Positions 1 to 7,158 of a DNA stretch of 15,687 nt are shown piece by piece. Position 1 is the first letter of the stretch; every line of letters begins with the position of its first letter. Both the position numbers and the translations under genes were made by a program. Source of the DNA: Putridiphycobacter sp965367695. Its GTDB lineage: Bacteria; Bacteroidota; Bacteroidia; Flavobacteriales_D; Crocinitomicaceae. The stretch covers positions 1 through 15,687 of the forward strand of contig CBDUKB010000048.1 of NCBI GenBank assembly GCA_965367695.1. The letters are read 5' to 3'. The notes beneath the pieces were generated by a model, which saw only the letters and a list, made by a program, of their open reading frames with translations, did no database searches and was not told the origin of the DNA.

Positions 1-440
1 AACCTACTCATTATACCTCTGATAAGAATTGGATTGAAGCCCGAATAGGAAAAGGCAGGTTGAAGGGTGCTTACGCTTACAATACCATGTTCAATCAGGC
101 TGGTATGATTGTTTTGGGAACCGACTTTCCAATAGAAAACATATCAGTTCTCGAAACTTTTTATGCGGCAGTAACGCGGAGAAAAAAAGATGAAGTCCTA
201 GATTCAAATAAAGCAAAGGACAAGGAGTGCTTAAGCAGAAGAGCGGCTTTGATGGGCATTACTTATTGGCCAGCTTTTTCAAACTTTGAAGAAAAATCCA
301 AAGGCAGCTTAGCAACCGGTAAAGACGCTGATTTTGTCATACTCACAAAAGACATTATGGTAATACCAGAAAGTGAAATCTTAAACACTTTTATTTTCCA
401 AACATATTTAAACGGATTGGCTGTGTATAGTGCTGAATAA
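1..440 (+). CDS. YtcJ-like amidohydrolase (amidohydrolase family 3), C-terminal part, 5' truncated
   Basis: The reading frame is open from base 3 at the window edge to the TAA at 438-440, giving the last 145 residues of a longer protein. The family consists of metal-dependent hydrolases of about 550-600 residues. The visible part contains the conserved block around 'PTHYTSD', followed by 'KGAYAYN', then 'VLGTDFPIE', whose Asp is the expected metal-binding/catalytic Asp on the last barrel strand. Next comes 'AAVTRR', and the closing beta-sandwich signature 'GSLATGKDADFVILTKD'. The YtcJ branch is suggested by the order of these motifs and the long helical insert after AAVTRR. The substrate cannot be told from the sequence. 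The N-terminus and any signal peptide are outside the window. The gene converges on the PorP/SprF cluster. Confidence 0.85.
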   Translation, partial: PTHYTSDKNWIEARIGKGRLKGAYAYNTMFNQAGMIVLGTDFPIENISVLETFYAAVTRRKKDEVLDSNKAKDKECLSRRAALMGITYWPAFSNFEEKSKGSLATGKDADFVILTKDIMVIPESEILNTFIFQTYLNGLAVYSAE

Positions 441-443
441 GAA

Positions 444-476
444 AAGAGATCTGCTCTCATTGAAAACAAATCTCTT
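444..476 (-). terminator. Possible second hairpin at the end of the PorP/SprF cluster
   Basis: AAGAGAT (444-450) is complementary to ATCTCTT (470-476), a 7-bp stem with a 19-base loop. Read on the minus strand, the stem is followed by a T-rich stretch (TTCTTATTC). On the plus strand no T-run follows. The long loop makes it weak. It may be a back-up terminator for the minus-strand cluster. Confidence 0.3.
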
Positions 477-495
477 CTCTAAACCAAAACAAAGA

Positions 496-517
496 ATTCC
501 ATTGGTTAAAATGGAAT
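496..517 (-). terminator. Intrinsic terminator-like hairpin downstream of the PorP/SprF gene
   Basis: ATTCCATT (496-503) pairs perfectly with AATGGAAT (510-517), an 8-bp stem with a 6-base loop. On the minus strand it is followed by a T-rich tract (TTCTTTGTTTTGG). It lies about 30 bases past the stop codon of the minus-strand gene ending at 546. The stem is poor in GC, so efficiency is uncertain. Confidence 0.5.
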
Positions 518-545
518 CATTAAAGGGAACCACCCCTCCAATATT

Positions 546-1529
546 TTAAAATGATGGACATGAAATTGTACGAAACTTTTTGATTGGTTTCTTACAATTA
601 AAATTCAATCCAACTGATAATTCATGTGAACCGCCACTTGCATTTGACAAGGTAGAAGTTGTAATGTCGTAACTATATCCAAATCTGAATGCGCCTGTGT
701 CTACACCAATTGATAAAATAAATGCATCTCCTGGTCTGATCCAAGCACCTGCAGTAAAGGCTGAATACTTCACGTAAACACCTAAATTTAATTGATTAAA
801 TTCCCCTTGACGGGTATAAATTAAGTTCGGTGATAGAGTGATGTCTTCTGCGTATTTTGAGTTTTTTGCCAAATCAATACTGGCCCCCATGTGCGCTGTA
901 AAACGCATTGGTAATTCTGAACTTCCCGCAATTAAGGATTCATTTGGTGTATTTAAATGCTTGGCACTCATTCCTACATAAAAATTCTTAGAAAATGCAA
1001 CTACACCAGCACTCACGTCAAAAAATCCTTTTGTTCCCCAACCATTATCAAAAACTCTTCCACTTGGTAAATCACCTGTTTGGTAAATAAATCCTTTTCT
1101 TGGATCAATCATATCACCTAAGGTTAACTTGTTCCAATCTAAAAATTTCTGATTCCAACCAGCTTGGGCACCAAATAAGAAAGTATATTTTTTTGAAGCT
1201 TGTAAATGATATGAATAGGCTAAATTCAGTGAATTCCAATTGATGGTGTTTTGTCCAGCCATGTCATTCATCATTGAAATTGCAATCCCTCCATGCAGTA
1301 CATTCACATACTGATCGTAAGAAACCGTATTCGTAACAAAAGCACCTGGAATTGAAGGCCATTGATTTCTGTAATTGAAATTCACCCTTGGACATCCATT
1401 TGTTCCCGCCATTGCCGGATTTAAATAAATAGGATTTGCGTAGAATTGTGTAAACTCTGGATCTTGGCCGAAACTAAATCCCGCTACACCTAAACATAAA
1501 ATGAATAAACTTTTTTTCAGTCGTGTCAT
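546..1529 (-). CDS. PorP/SprF family type IX secretion/gliding outer-membrane protein
   Basis: This 327-residue protein is predicted to be a beta-barrel in the outer membrane. It opens with a clear signal peptide (MTRLKKSLFILCLGVAGFSFGQ, cleavage expected near the G-Q). The mature start carries the family hallmark 'FYANPIYLNPAMAGT', then 'NYRNQWP', followed by alternating beta strands and the C-terminal 'FRTISCPSF'. Family members (SprF, PorP) support secretion or surface display of type IX cargo, often one particular adhesin. The frame is open 32 codons further upstream, but that part would overlap the preceding gene, and the signal peptide fixes the start at 1529. Only four bases (AAAT) separate this start from the upstream stop, so the two genes are surely cotranscribed and probably translationally coupled. 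No adhesin gene is next to it. Instead its neighbours are a sigma factor and a regulator that itself ends in a barrel of the same family. Confidence 0.9.
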   Translation of the reverse strand: MTRLKKSLFILCLGVAGFSFGQDPEFTQFYANPIYLNPAMAGTNGCPRVNFNYRNQWPSIPGAFVTNTVSYDQYVNVLHGGIAISMMNDMAGQNTINWNSLNLAYSYHLQASKKYTFLFGAQAGWNQKFLDWNKLTLGDMIDPRKGFIYQTGDLPSGRVFDNGWGTKGFFDVSAGVVAFSKNFYVGMSAKHLNTPNESLIAGSSELPMRFTAHMGASIDLAKNSKYAEDITLSPNLIYTRQGEFNQLNLGVYVKYSAFTAGAWIRPGDAFILSIGVDTGAFRFGYSYDITTSTLSNASGGSHELSVGLNFNCKKPIKKFRTISCPSF

Positions 1530-1533
1530 ATTT

Positions 1534-3183
1534 TTATCTAATAGTCTTATTTCTCGTGTTAAATCGAATACCAATATTGTGTGAAACAAAATTACCCGCA
1601 AGTAATTCAGAATGCACATTATCAATTTGATAATTCAACCTAAACGTTTTAAATTTTAACCCTACTGAACCTGCGTATTCTTTATTCGAAGAATACGAAG
1701 CTCCAATCGTTAACCAATTAAATTGAGCGGTTGCACCAGCCCAAAATTCTTGTTTTTGTCCAAACTTATAATAAGTCATAAATGGACTCAAAGTTGTTTT
1801 TTTATCTTTCGACTGGTAATCAAAACCAATCACACCTGTGTAAAGTACTGGACTATTTAACCTTAAATCAGCATCCGCCACGTAAATGCTTTGGTCGTGC
1901 CCATATAAATTATCAGCAAATCCACCAATATAAAACCACTTTGTGTTTAAGACAAACCCTAAACCATAATCCTTAAACCATAAATCGTTACTTGTTTTAG
2001 CTACAGCATTTTCAGATTTTGCTTTCAAAACCCTTCCCCTATCTAACTCAATTAATTGATCTGGTCCAATTTTATTAGAATTCTTATGCATTCTACCCAT
2101 ACTCAATTTTAAAGCAGGTTCAAATACAATGTTTTTTCCGAGCGCAAATTTAGGAGAATAATAGAAACTAGCAAGTATATTTTGGAATCCACCATAATTA
2201 TAATCTTGATAAGTAATGCTACCACCTACTCCTCCTTGAATTCCGCTCGCATATGTATCAAAGTATAAAGTACTCAATTGACTTTGGTTATTTTTACCCA
2301 TCCACTGATTTCTATAATCTTGACCTATTCTAAAATTCCCAGTACTTCCGGTAAACCCTGGATTAAAATTCAATAAATTTTTATTAGGTATTATTATTTC
2401 TGGGTCTCTTAAATTCACCAATGCAATTGGATATCCTGAAATCTTATCTATTTTTCTCATTAATGACCTGAATCTAAATCCCCATAAATTTGATTTCCGC
2501 TCCTTATAATCTTCTTCCTTAGTCGTTTGTTTGTATTTAGGGTTTTGTTGATAAGCGCCTTGGTGAGATGCATTCCCTCCTCTTAGTTCTATGGCTTCAT
2601 TTTGAACAGCTTGTCGCCCTTTTTCTCCAACAGAATAAGTACTATGATATGGTTGATAGATTTCATAAGCATCTTGGTCATTTGCTGAAACAGCAATAAT
2701 GGCATTATTTTTCACATGCCCATTTTCATCTATTACCTCAATATTTGAGCCTGCCAAATTGCTTGATACAGCTGCATCTAATTTTGCATGATGCCCCTCA
2801 TTTTCTTGGTTGTTTTCAATTGTATTCCATTGTAATTGACTTGACAATTCTAATTTTTGTAGCCTAGGTGAATAAGAGCTATGCGTTGATTTTTCAATTG
2901 GATTAGAAAAGTATTGAATACCAACACCTGTGCTAATGAGTAACAATAAGAGTGCTGCCCATTTACCATATTTTTGAAAAGCTGATTGAGACTGTAATAA
3001 CTGATTCATTCCTGCATACTGAAATGATTCATTTGGGATATGCGCATGGTTCCACGCTTGCACATCCTCAAAATATTCAGGATTGTGTAACATGTATTTT
3101 TGGAAATAATCTAACTCTTCAGGAGACAAATTGCCTTCTTTATAATTAAACATCCACTTATCAAAATTTCCAGGAATCTGCAT
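1534..3183 (-). CDS. Anti-sigma-like inner-membrane protein fused to a PorP/SprF-type outer-membrane barrel
   Basis: This 549-residue protein has four parts. Residues 1-72 are a soluble N-terminus ('GNLSPEELDYFQKYMLHNPEYF') resembling the cytoplasmic helical region of FecR-type anti-sigma factors. Residues 75-92 are a single hydrophobic helix without a cleavable signal. Residues 93-240 are a polar Q/N/S/E-rich linker. From about 245 to the end there is a PorP/SprF-like barrel ('LLNFNPGFTGS' and 'DYRNQW', aligning by eye with 'YLNPAMAGT' and 'NYRNQW' of the downstream gene). I see no cysteine, so it is not a zinc-binding anti-sigma factor. The start codon lies 21 bases after the ECF sigma gene, the usual position for a cognate anti-sigma factor. 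Inference: the N-terminus holds the sigma factor in the cytoplasm while the barrel senses a state of the outer membrane or of type IX secretion. The domain reading is strong; the regulatory role is inferred. Confidence 0.8.
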   Translation of the reverse strand: MQIPGNFDKWMFNYKEGNLSPEELDYFQKYMLHNPEYFEDVQAWNHAHIPNESFQYAGMNQLLQSQSAFQKYGKWAALLLLLISTGVGIQYFSNPIEKSTHSSYSPRLQKLELSSQLQWNTIENNQENEGHHAKLDAAVSSNLAGSNIEVIDENGHVKNNAIIAVSANDQDAYEIYQPYHSTYSVGEKGRQAVQNEAIELRGGNASHQGAYQQNPKYKQTTKEEDYKERKSNLWGFRFRSLMRKIDKISGYPIALVNLRDPEIIIPNKNLLNFNPGFTGSTGNFRIGQDYRNQWMGKNNQSQLSTLYFDTYASGIQGGVGGSITYQDYNYGGFQNILASFYYSPKFALGKNIVFEPALKLSMGRMHKNSNKIGPDQLIELDRGRVLKAKSENAVAKTSNDLWFKDYGLGFVLNTKWFYIGGFADNLYGHDQSIYVADADLRLNSPVLYTGVIGFDYQSKDKKTTLSPFMTYYKFGQKQEFWAGATAQFNWLTIGASYSSNKEYAGSVGLKFKTFRLNYQIDNVHSELLAGNFVSHNIGIRFNTRNKTIR

Positions 3184-3204
3184 TTACCCTTTTATCGCTT
3201 TTTT

Positions 3205-3723
3205 TTAAGCATGCTTTACTTCTAGCATGTTTAAGTTTTTTAATCGTTTTTTCATTTTGTTTCTAGCCCTGAATAAATATACTTTAACTTGAGATTCAGA
3301 TAATTCTAAAATCTCACCTATCTCTTTATAATCATAACCTTCAAGGTCACGCAATAAAATGATAGACTTTTGAACTGGTGGTAAAATCTCTAAAGAGTGA
3401 TTTACAATTTCAGTCAGTTCAAATTGATGTATTTGACATACTTGCCGCTCAGAAGAAATAACTTCATCTACATATGAGATTCTGTTACGTCTTTTAATAT
3501 AGTTCAGCAAGGTGTTATGGGCAGTTGTAAAAATCCATGATTTCGACTTTTCAAAATCTACTTTTTTACGGTTGTTCCATAACTTTTCAAAAACATCCTG
3601 TACAATATCATCCGCATCTGACTTAGATTGTAAATACTTAACACAGTATCCAAACAATCGGCCCGACAAAGTTTTTACAACAATATTGTACTCTTTTCTG
3701 TTCAAGTTATACTTTTTCAGCAC
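3205..3723 (-). CDS. ECF (sigma-70 family) RNA polymerase sigma factor
   Basis: This 172-residue protein is of normal length for an ECF sigma factor. Region 2 spans about residues 18-85, with the '-10'-recognition/core-binding segment 'DADDIVQDVFEKLW' and 'SWIFTTAHNTLLNYIKRR'. Region 4 spans about 108-162, with the helix-turn-helix 'YKEIGEILELSESQVKVYLFRARNKMKK'. The start is unusual: the frame begins with GTG at 3723-3721, directly preceded by an in-frame TAG, so no upstream ATG is possible. A TTG at residue 7 is the only near alternative. It is the first gene of the cluster with the barrel-fused anti-sigma-like protein and the PorP/SprF protein, and so is likely controlled by that protein. 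SigP of Porphyromonas is a known example of an ECF factor that controls type IX secretion genes. Whether this one is an orthologue cannot be judged here. Confidence 0.93.
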   Translation of the reverse strand: MLKKYNLNRKEYNIVVKTLSGRLFGYCVKYLQSKSDADDIVQDVFEKLWNNRKKVDFEKSKSWIFTTAHNTLLNYIKRRNRISYVDEVISSERQVCQIHQFELTEIVNHSLEILPPVQKSIILLRDLEGYDYKEIGEILELSESQVKVYLFRARNKMKKRLKNLNMLEVKHA

Positions 3724-3873
3724 CTACATTACTTAAAACAATTTGAAACCTCAAAAAGTTACAGGGTGCAGTTAATATTTTATAAATATAATAAATTACT
3801 TAGGTTAAGTATACATTATAGCGTAATTATTCCTAATTTTAATTATATTCACAAGCATTAAGAATACAACATT

Positions 3874-5640
3874 ATGGAAAAAATTACCCGTCTATTCGAA
3901 ATCCCTTATTATCAATTAGAAAAATTTCCTCAAGAGGTTGTTTTTGGTGATAAAGTAAATGGTGAATGGAAAACAATATCAACCCAACAATACATTGATA
4001 AAGCAAATGCCGTAAGTCGTGGCTTAATTGCGGCAGGCATTCAAGTAGGTGATAAAATTGCCATCATATCAAATAACCGTTCTGAATGGCATATAGCCGA
4101 TATAGCAATCCAACAAGTTGGTGCGATTGGGGTTCCTGTTTATCCAACCATATCAAAAGAAGACTATCAATTTATTTTTAACAATGCAGAAATTAAAATG
4201 TGCATTGTTGCAAATGAAGAGTTATTTGACAAAGTAAATGCAATTCAAGCTGAAGTGAGCACTTTAAAAAGTATTTACGCTTTTGCAAGTGTTGGTGGTG
4301 CCATTGATTTTGACGAATTAATAAGTCCTGCTGATGAAGCTTTAGAGGCTGAGTTAACAAAAAGGAAAGCTGCCATTAAAACGGAAGACTTGGTTACTTT
4401 AATTTACACTTCAGGAACAACTGGGAACCCAAAAGGAGTGATGTTAACTCATGCGAATATTTTGGCAAACGTATACGGAAGTATCCCAAGAATACCTGTC
4501 GGTAAAGAACACATTGCTTTGAGTTTTTTACCAATTTGCCACGTTTATGAAAGAATGCTTTTGTACCTCTACCAAATTCTAGGTATCTCAGTTTATTTCG
4601 CAGAATCAATGGATACCATTAGTGATGATATCAAAGATATAAAACCACATGTATTTACCGCTGTACCTCGTCTTCTTGAAAAAGTATACGATAAAATCAT
4701 GATGAAAGGTGATGAATTGACAGGCGTGAAAAGAAAACTCTTTTATTGGGCTGTAGACCTAGGAAATGAATTCGAAGTAACTGGAAAATCTGCCTTGTAC
4801 AACTTTAAATTGAAAATTGCCCGCAAACTCATCTTTAGTAAATGGCAAGAAGCATTGGGTGGAAGAGTAATTGTAATCCCTTGCGGCTCTGCGGCATTGC
4901 AACCCCGTTTAGCACGCATATTTTTTGCTGCTGGCATTCCCGTACTTGAAGGATACGGTTTAACTGAAACATCACCTGTTATTAGTGTAAATTATTTAGG
5001 TGATAATAATTTGATGTTTGGAACCACTGGAAAACCATTAGACAATGTGCAAGTAAAAATTGCAGAAGATGGGGAAATTTTAGCAAAAGGTCCAAATGTG
5101 ATGCAAGGATATTATAAAAACCCAGAAAAAACGGCTGAAGAATTTACAGCTGATGGATGGTTTAAAACAGGAGATATCGGTCAAATTGAACCGGGTGGTT
5201 TTGTAAAAATTACTGACCGTAAAAAAGAAATGTTTAAAACATCCGGTGGAAAATACATTGCACCACAAGTGATGGAAAATAAATTTAAAGAATCAAGATT
5301 TATTGAACAAATAATGGTCATTGGAGAAAGTCAAAAACATCCAGCAGCTTTAATAGTTCCAGCTTTCGATTTTATTATCGATTGGTGTAAGAGAAAAGGT
5401 GTGAAATGTGAAGAATCTTATGACGCCATGGCTTCAAATGAAAAAGTGATTGCAAGAATTCAAAAGGAAGTAGATCATTATAATAAATCCTTTGGTGGCT
5501 GGGAGCAAATTAAGAAGTTTAGACTGGTTGGAAATGAATGGACAGTGGAATCAGGTGAATTAACACCAACCATGAAACCGAAAAGAAAAATTGTTAAAGC
5601 CAAATACGAAAACTTAATCAATGAAATTTACAACGCTTAA
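3874..5640 (+). CDS. Long-chain acyl-CoA synthetase (AMP-forming)
   Basis: This 588-residue enzyme is expected to activate fatty acids with ATP and CoA through an acyl-adenylate, in the cytoplasm or at the inner face of the membrane. The ANL-superfamily motifs are all present: the phosphate-binding loop 'YTSGTTGNPKG' (178-188), 'GYGLTETSP' (360-368), 'GWFKTGDIG' (428-436), and the hinge region 'ITDRKKEMFKTSGGK' (446-460). The C-terminus 'LTPTMKPKRK' carries the expected catalytic lysine region of long-chain enzymes. Length and motifs fit the ACSL/FAA type common in Bacteroidota rather than short-chain acetyl-CoA synthetase. Its ATG follows about 150 bases of very AT-rich divergent intergenic DNA shared with the sigma gene. 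I find no promoter there that I trust. Its stop overlaps that of the convergent cytochrome gene. Confidence 0.93.
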   Translation: MEKITRLFEIPYYQLEKFPQEVVFGDKVNGEWKTISTQQYIDKANAVSRGLIAAGIQVGDKIAIISNNRSEWHIADIAIQQVGAIGVPVYPTISKEDYQFIFNNAEIKMCIVANEELFDKVNAIQAEVSTLKSIYAFASVGGAIDFDELISPADEALEAELTKRKAAIKTEDLVTLIYTSGTTGNPKGVMLTHANILANVYGSIPRIPVGKEHIALSFLPICHVYERMLLYLYQILGISVYFAESMDTISDDIKDIKPHVFTAVPRLLEKVYDKIMMKGDELTGVKRKLFYWAVDLGNEFEVTGKSALYNFKLKIARKLIFSKWQEALGGRVIVIPCGSAALQPRLARIFFAAGIPVLEGYGLTETSPVISVNYLGDNNLMFGTTGKPLDNVQVKIAEDGEILAKGPNVMQGYYKNPEKTAEEFTADGWFKTGDIGQIEPGGFVKITDRKKEMFKTSGGKYIAPQVMENKFKESRFIEQIMVIGESQKHPAALIVPAFDFIIDWCKRKGVKCEESYDAMASNEKVIARIQKEVDHYNKSFGGWEQIKKFRLVGNEWTVESGELTPTMKPKRKIVKAKYENLINEIYNA

Positions 5641-5978
5641 GGTGCCAACCAATTTTCAATAATTTGAAATTCCTCAGGGGTTAAATTATATTTTCGCCCC
5701 TTTGGCATTCTTTTCTTTACCAATACTTGCGTTTTAATTTGATTGGCATATTCAGCAATATTCTGGTCAGTAAATACGACAGACCGTTGCTTTTCTTTGT
5801 GACAAGGATTGCATTTCATTTCTAAAATTGCTAAATACTTTTGTCTTGATGGATTTTGAGCTTCAAAATGTGCCATCTCATCACCTCCATCATTATAATG
5901 GCTTTGTAAAACAAATACAATTGAAATAATGAATAATAACTGGAATAGTTTTTTTTGAAATGAATGTAGGCAATTCAT
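5637..5978 (-). CDS. Small monoheme c-type cytochrome-like protein
   Basis: This 113-residue protein has a hydrophobic N-terminal segment (residues 10-25) that serves as signal or membrane anchor, followed by a periplasmic part. It has one heme c attachment motif, C-N-P-C-H (56-60). A Met at 91 in 'KKRMPKGRKYNLTPEEF' sits where the distal axial ligand of small class I cytochromes would be, and the C-terminus 'FQIIENWL' matches the last helix of such domains. It probably carries electrons or binds heme in the periplasm. The partner is not identifiable. The start is six bases from the stop of the upstream secreted-protein gene, so the two form an operon. Its TAA shares bases with the TAA of the convergent acyl-CoA synthetase gene. 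Confidence 0.75.
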   Translation of the reverse strand: MNCLHSFQKKLFQLLFIISIVFVLQSHYNDGGDEMAHFEAQNPSRQKYLAILEMKCNPCHKEKQRSVVFTDQNIAEYANQIKTQVLVKKRMPKGRKYNLTPEEFQIIENWLAP

Positions 5979-5984
5979 GATGCC

Positions 5985-6965
5985 TTATTTATTTTGAATT
6001 ACTTCAAATAAATCAGAAAACATAAAAAGTACAAATAAATCGGATTTTACTTTTAACTGATTTACCGCTTTTTCGTGTGGATAATAAGTGTACTCAAAGG
6101 TAGTAAAGTGATCGGCTGCATCAACTTGTCTTTCTTTAAAAGAATAAGCTTGAATAAAAAGTCCCTCCTTATTGTATTTAAAATTGGTTCGTTCAATTAC
6201 TTTTTTTAATTCTCCATTTACATCACGCATGCTCCACCCCACTTTAGAACTGATATTATGTCCTTTGTAAATAAAGTAAAATTCTTGTAATTGCCGATCT
6301 CGTTCACCAATCCAACGTTCCGAAGTCATTATTTTATTATTCAAATTGTACTGAAAATAAGCGGTCAAGGAATAATTAGCATTACTTTTTAAAGTTGGAT
6401 TCTTGATGTTCAGTATAGAACGCGTCATCAATTGACTCGGGTCGTAAATAAAATTTAATTGATATTTAATCTCATCTACCGTTACATGCCGCCTCAATAA
6501 TAAATTTTCATTGTTAAATGTCAGTATATTCTTTCTAAATATCTCATCTCCATTTTTAAACTTTTCAATCACCATGTGGTTTGATGGATCATTGGTAATT
6601 TCCCAAGCCTTGCGTTTCAATTCTTTCCCTCTTTCATTTAAATAAACATACGTCTTTGTGTCAAAATACGGTTCCTGACCATGATATGAATAAAGGATTT
6701 CTCTTTCCGCAATGGTGTCAGTCATAAAAAAATAATCCCTCACCTTAATTAAGCGACCCAATTCATCAAAATAAACTGTGTTTTTAATGTGTTTTTTATA
6801 GGCAACACTATCAGTGCTTTCATAAATCACTATTGAAGCTATATGATTAGTTTTAATGTAGTTTTGTAAAAAATAAAACTTGCATTCCAGTTTAAAATCC
6901 TGTCCACAAACTTTGGCTTGCAACAGCAATAAAGTAATAAATAATGTACTTATTTTAAACAACAT
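5985..6965 (-). CDS. Secreted protein of unknown function with YD-like strand repeats
   Basis: I do not recognise this 326-residue protein. It starts with a signal peptide (MLFKISTLFITLLLLQAKVCGQ, cleavage near G-Q). The rest is rich in beta strands with a loosely repeated pattern: 'YFDELGRLIKVRDY', 'YVYLNERGKELKRK', 'TFNNENLLLRRH', 'KYNKEGLFIQAY'. Aromatic strands are followed by N/D-E-x-G/N turns, as in degenerate YD/RHS-like or MORN-like sheet proteins. There is no catalytic motif or type IX C-terminal sorting domain that I can see. It is the first gene of a two-gene operon with the monoheme cytochrome. The location is periplasm or outer surface. The sheet-repeat reading is by eye only. 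Confidence 0.6.
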   Translation of the reverse strand: MLFKISTLFITLLLLQAKVCGQDFKLECKFYFLQNYIKTNHIASIVIYESTDSVAYKKHIKNTVYFDELGRLIKVRDYFFMTDTIAEREILYSYHGQEPYFDTKTYVYLNERGKELKRKAWEITNDPSNHMVIEKFKNGDEIFRKNILTFNNENLLLRRHVTVDEIKYQLNFIYDPSQLMTRSILNIKNPTLKSNANYSLTAYFQYNLNNKIMTSERWIGERDRQLQEFYFIYKGHNISSKVGWSMRDVNGELKKVIERTNFKYNKEGLFIQAYSFKERQVDAADHFTTFEYTYYPHEKAVNQLKVKSDLFVLFMFSDLFEVIQNK

Positions 6966-7105
6966 TTAAACGAGTTCCTTTTTTAATTTACCGAATTTAA
7001 CACGATTACCTTGAAATCGACGATTAAATGCTTGTTTTTATAGACAGGATTTTGTGTATAACCGATTAAGGATTTTGAAACGAATGAATTGCGTAAAAAA
7101 AATTA

Positions 7106-7138
7106 TTGAAGGTTATTGCTGTATATTTTTTAGCTTTG
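7106..7138 (+). promoter_or_regulatory. Bacteroidota-type sigma-A promoter of the ABC-F gene
   Basis: TTG at 7106-7108 and TAGCTTTG at 7131-7138 are separated by 22 bases. The second box is a perfect match to the Bacteroidota -7 consensus TAnnTTTG, and the spacing lies within the range usually given for TTTG/TTG. Transcription would start near 7145, leaving a leader of only about 14 bases before the ATG at 7159. Confidence 0.65.
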
Positions 7139-7158
7139 CATTTTTTAAATCGAAAAAT

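Noticed and set aside
1530..1625. N-terminal extension of the PorP/SprF protein by 32 residues
   Set aside because: It overlaps the end of the upstream gene, and the signal peptide begins exactly at the ATG at 1529.
1782..3149. Short plus-strand open frames opposite the barrel-fused regulator
   Set aside because: They are out-of-phase shadows of the long minus-strand gene with no domain, signal peptide or start context.
3724..3873. Promoters or a sigma-autoregulated site in the divergent region between the sigma and acyl-CoA synthetase genes
   Set aside because: Partial matches such as TAATTTTA (3834-3841) and TAACTTTTTG on the minus strand lack a properly spaced upstream box, and in such AT-rich DNA they are expected by chance.
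7054..7158. N-terminal extension of the ABC-F protein from a GTG
   Set aside because: The consensus promoter lies inside it, the residues do not resemble the family, and the typical ABC-F start is at 7159.
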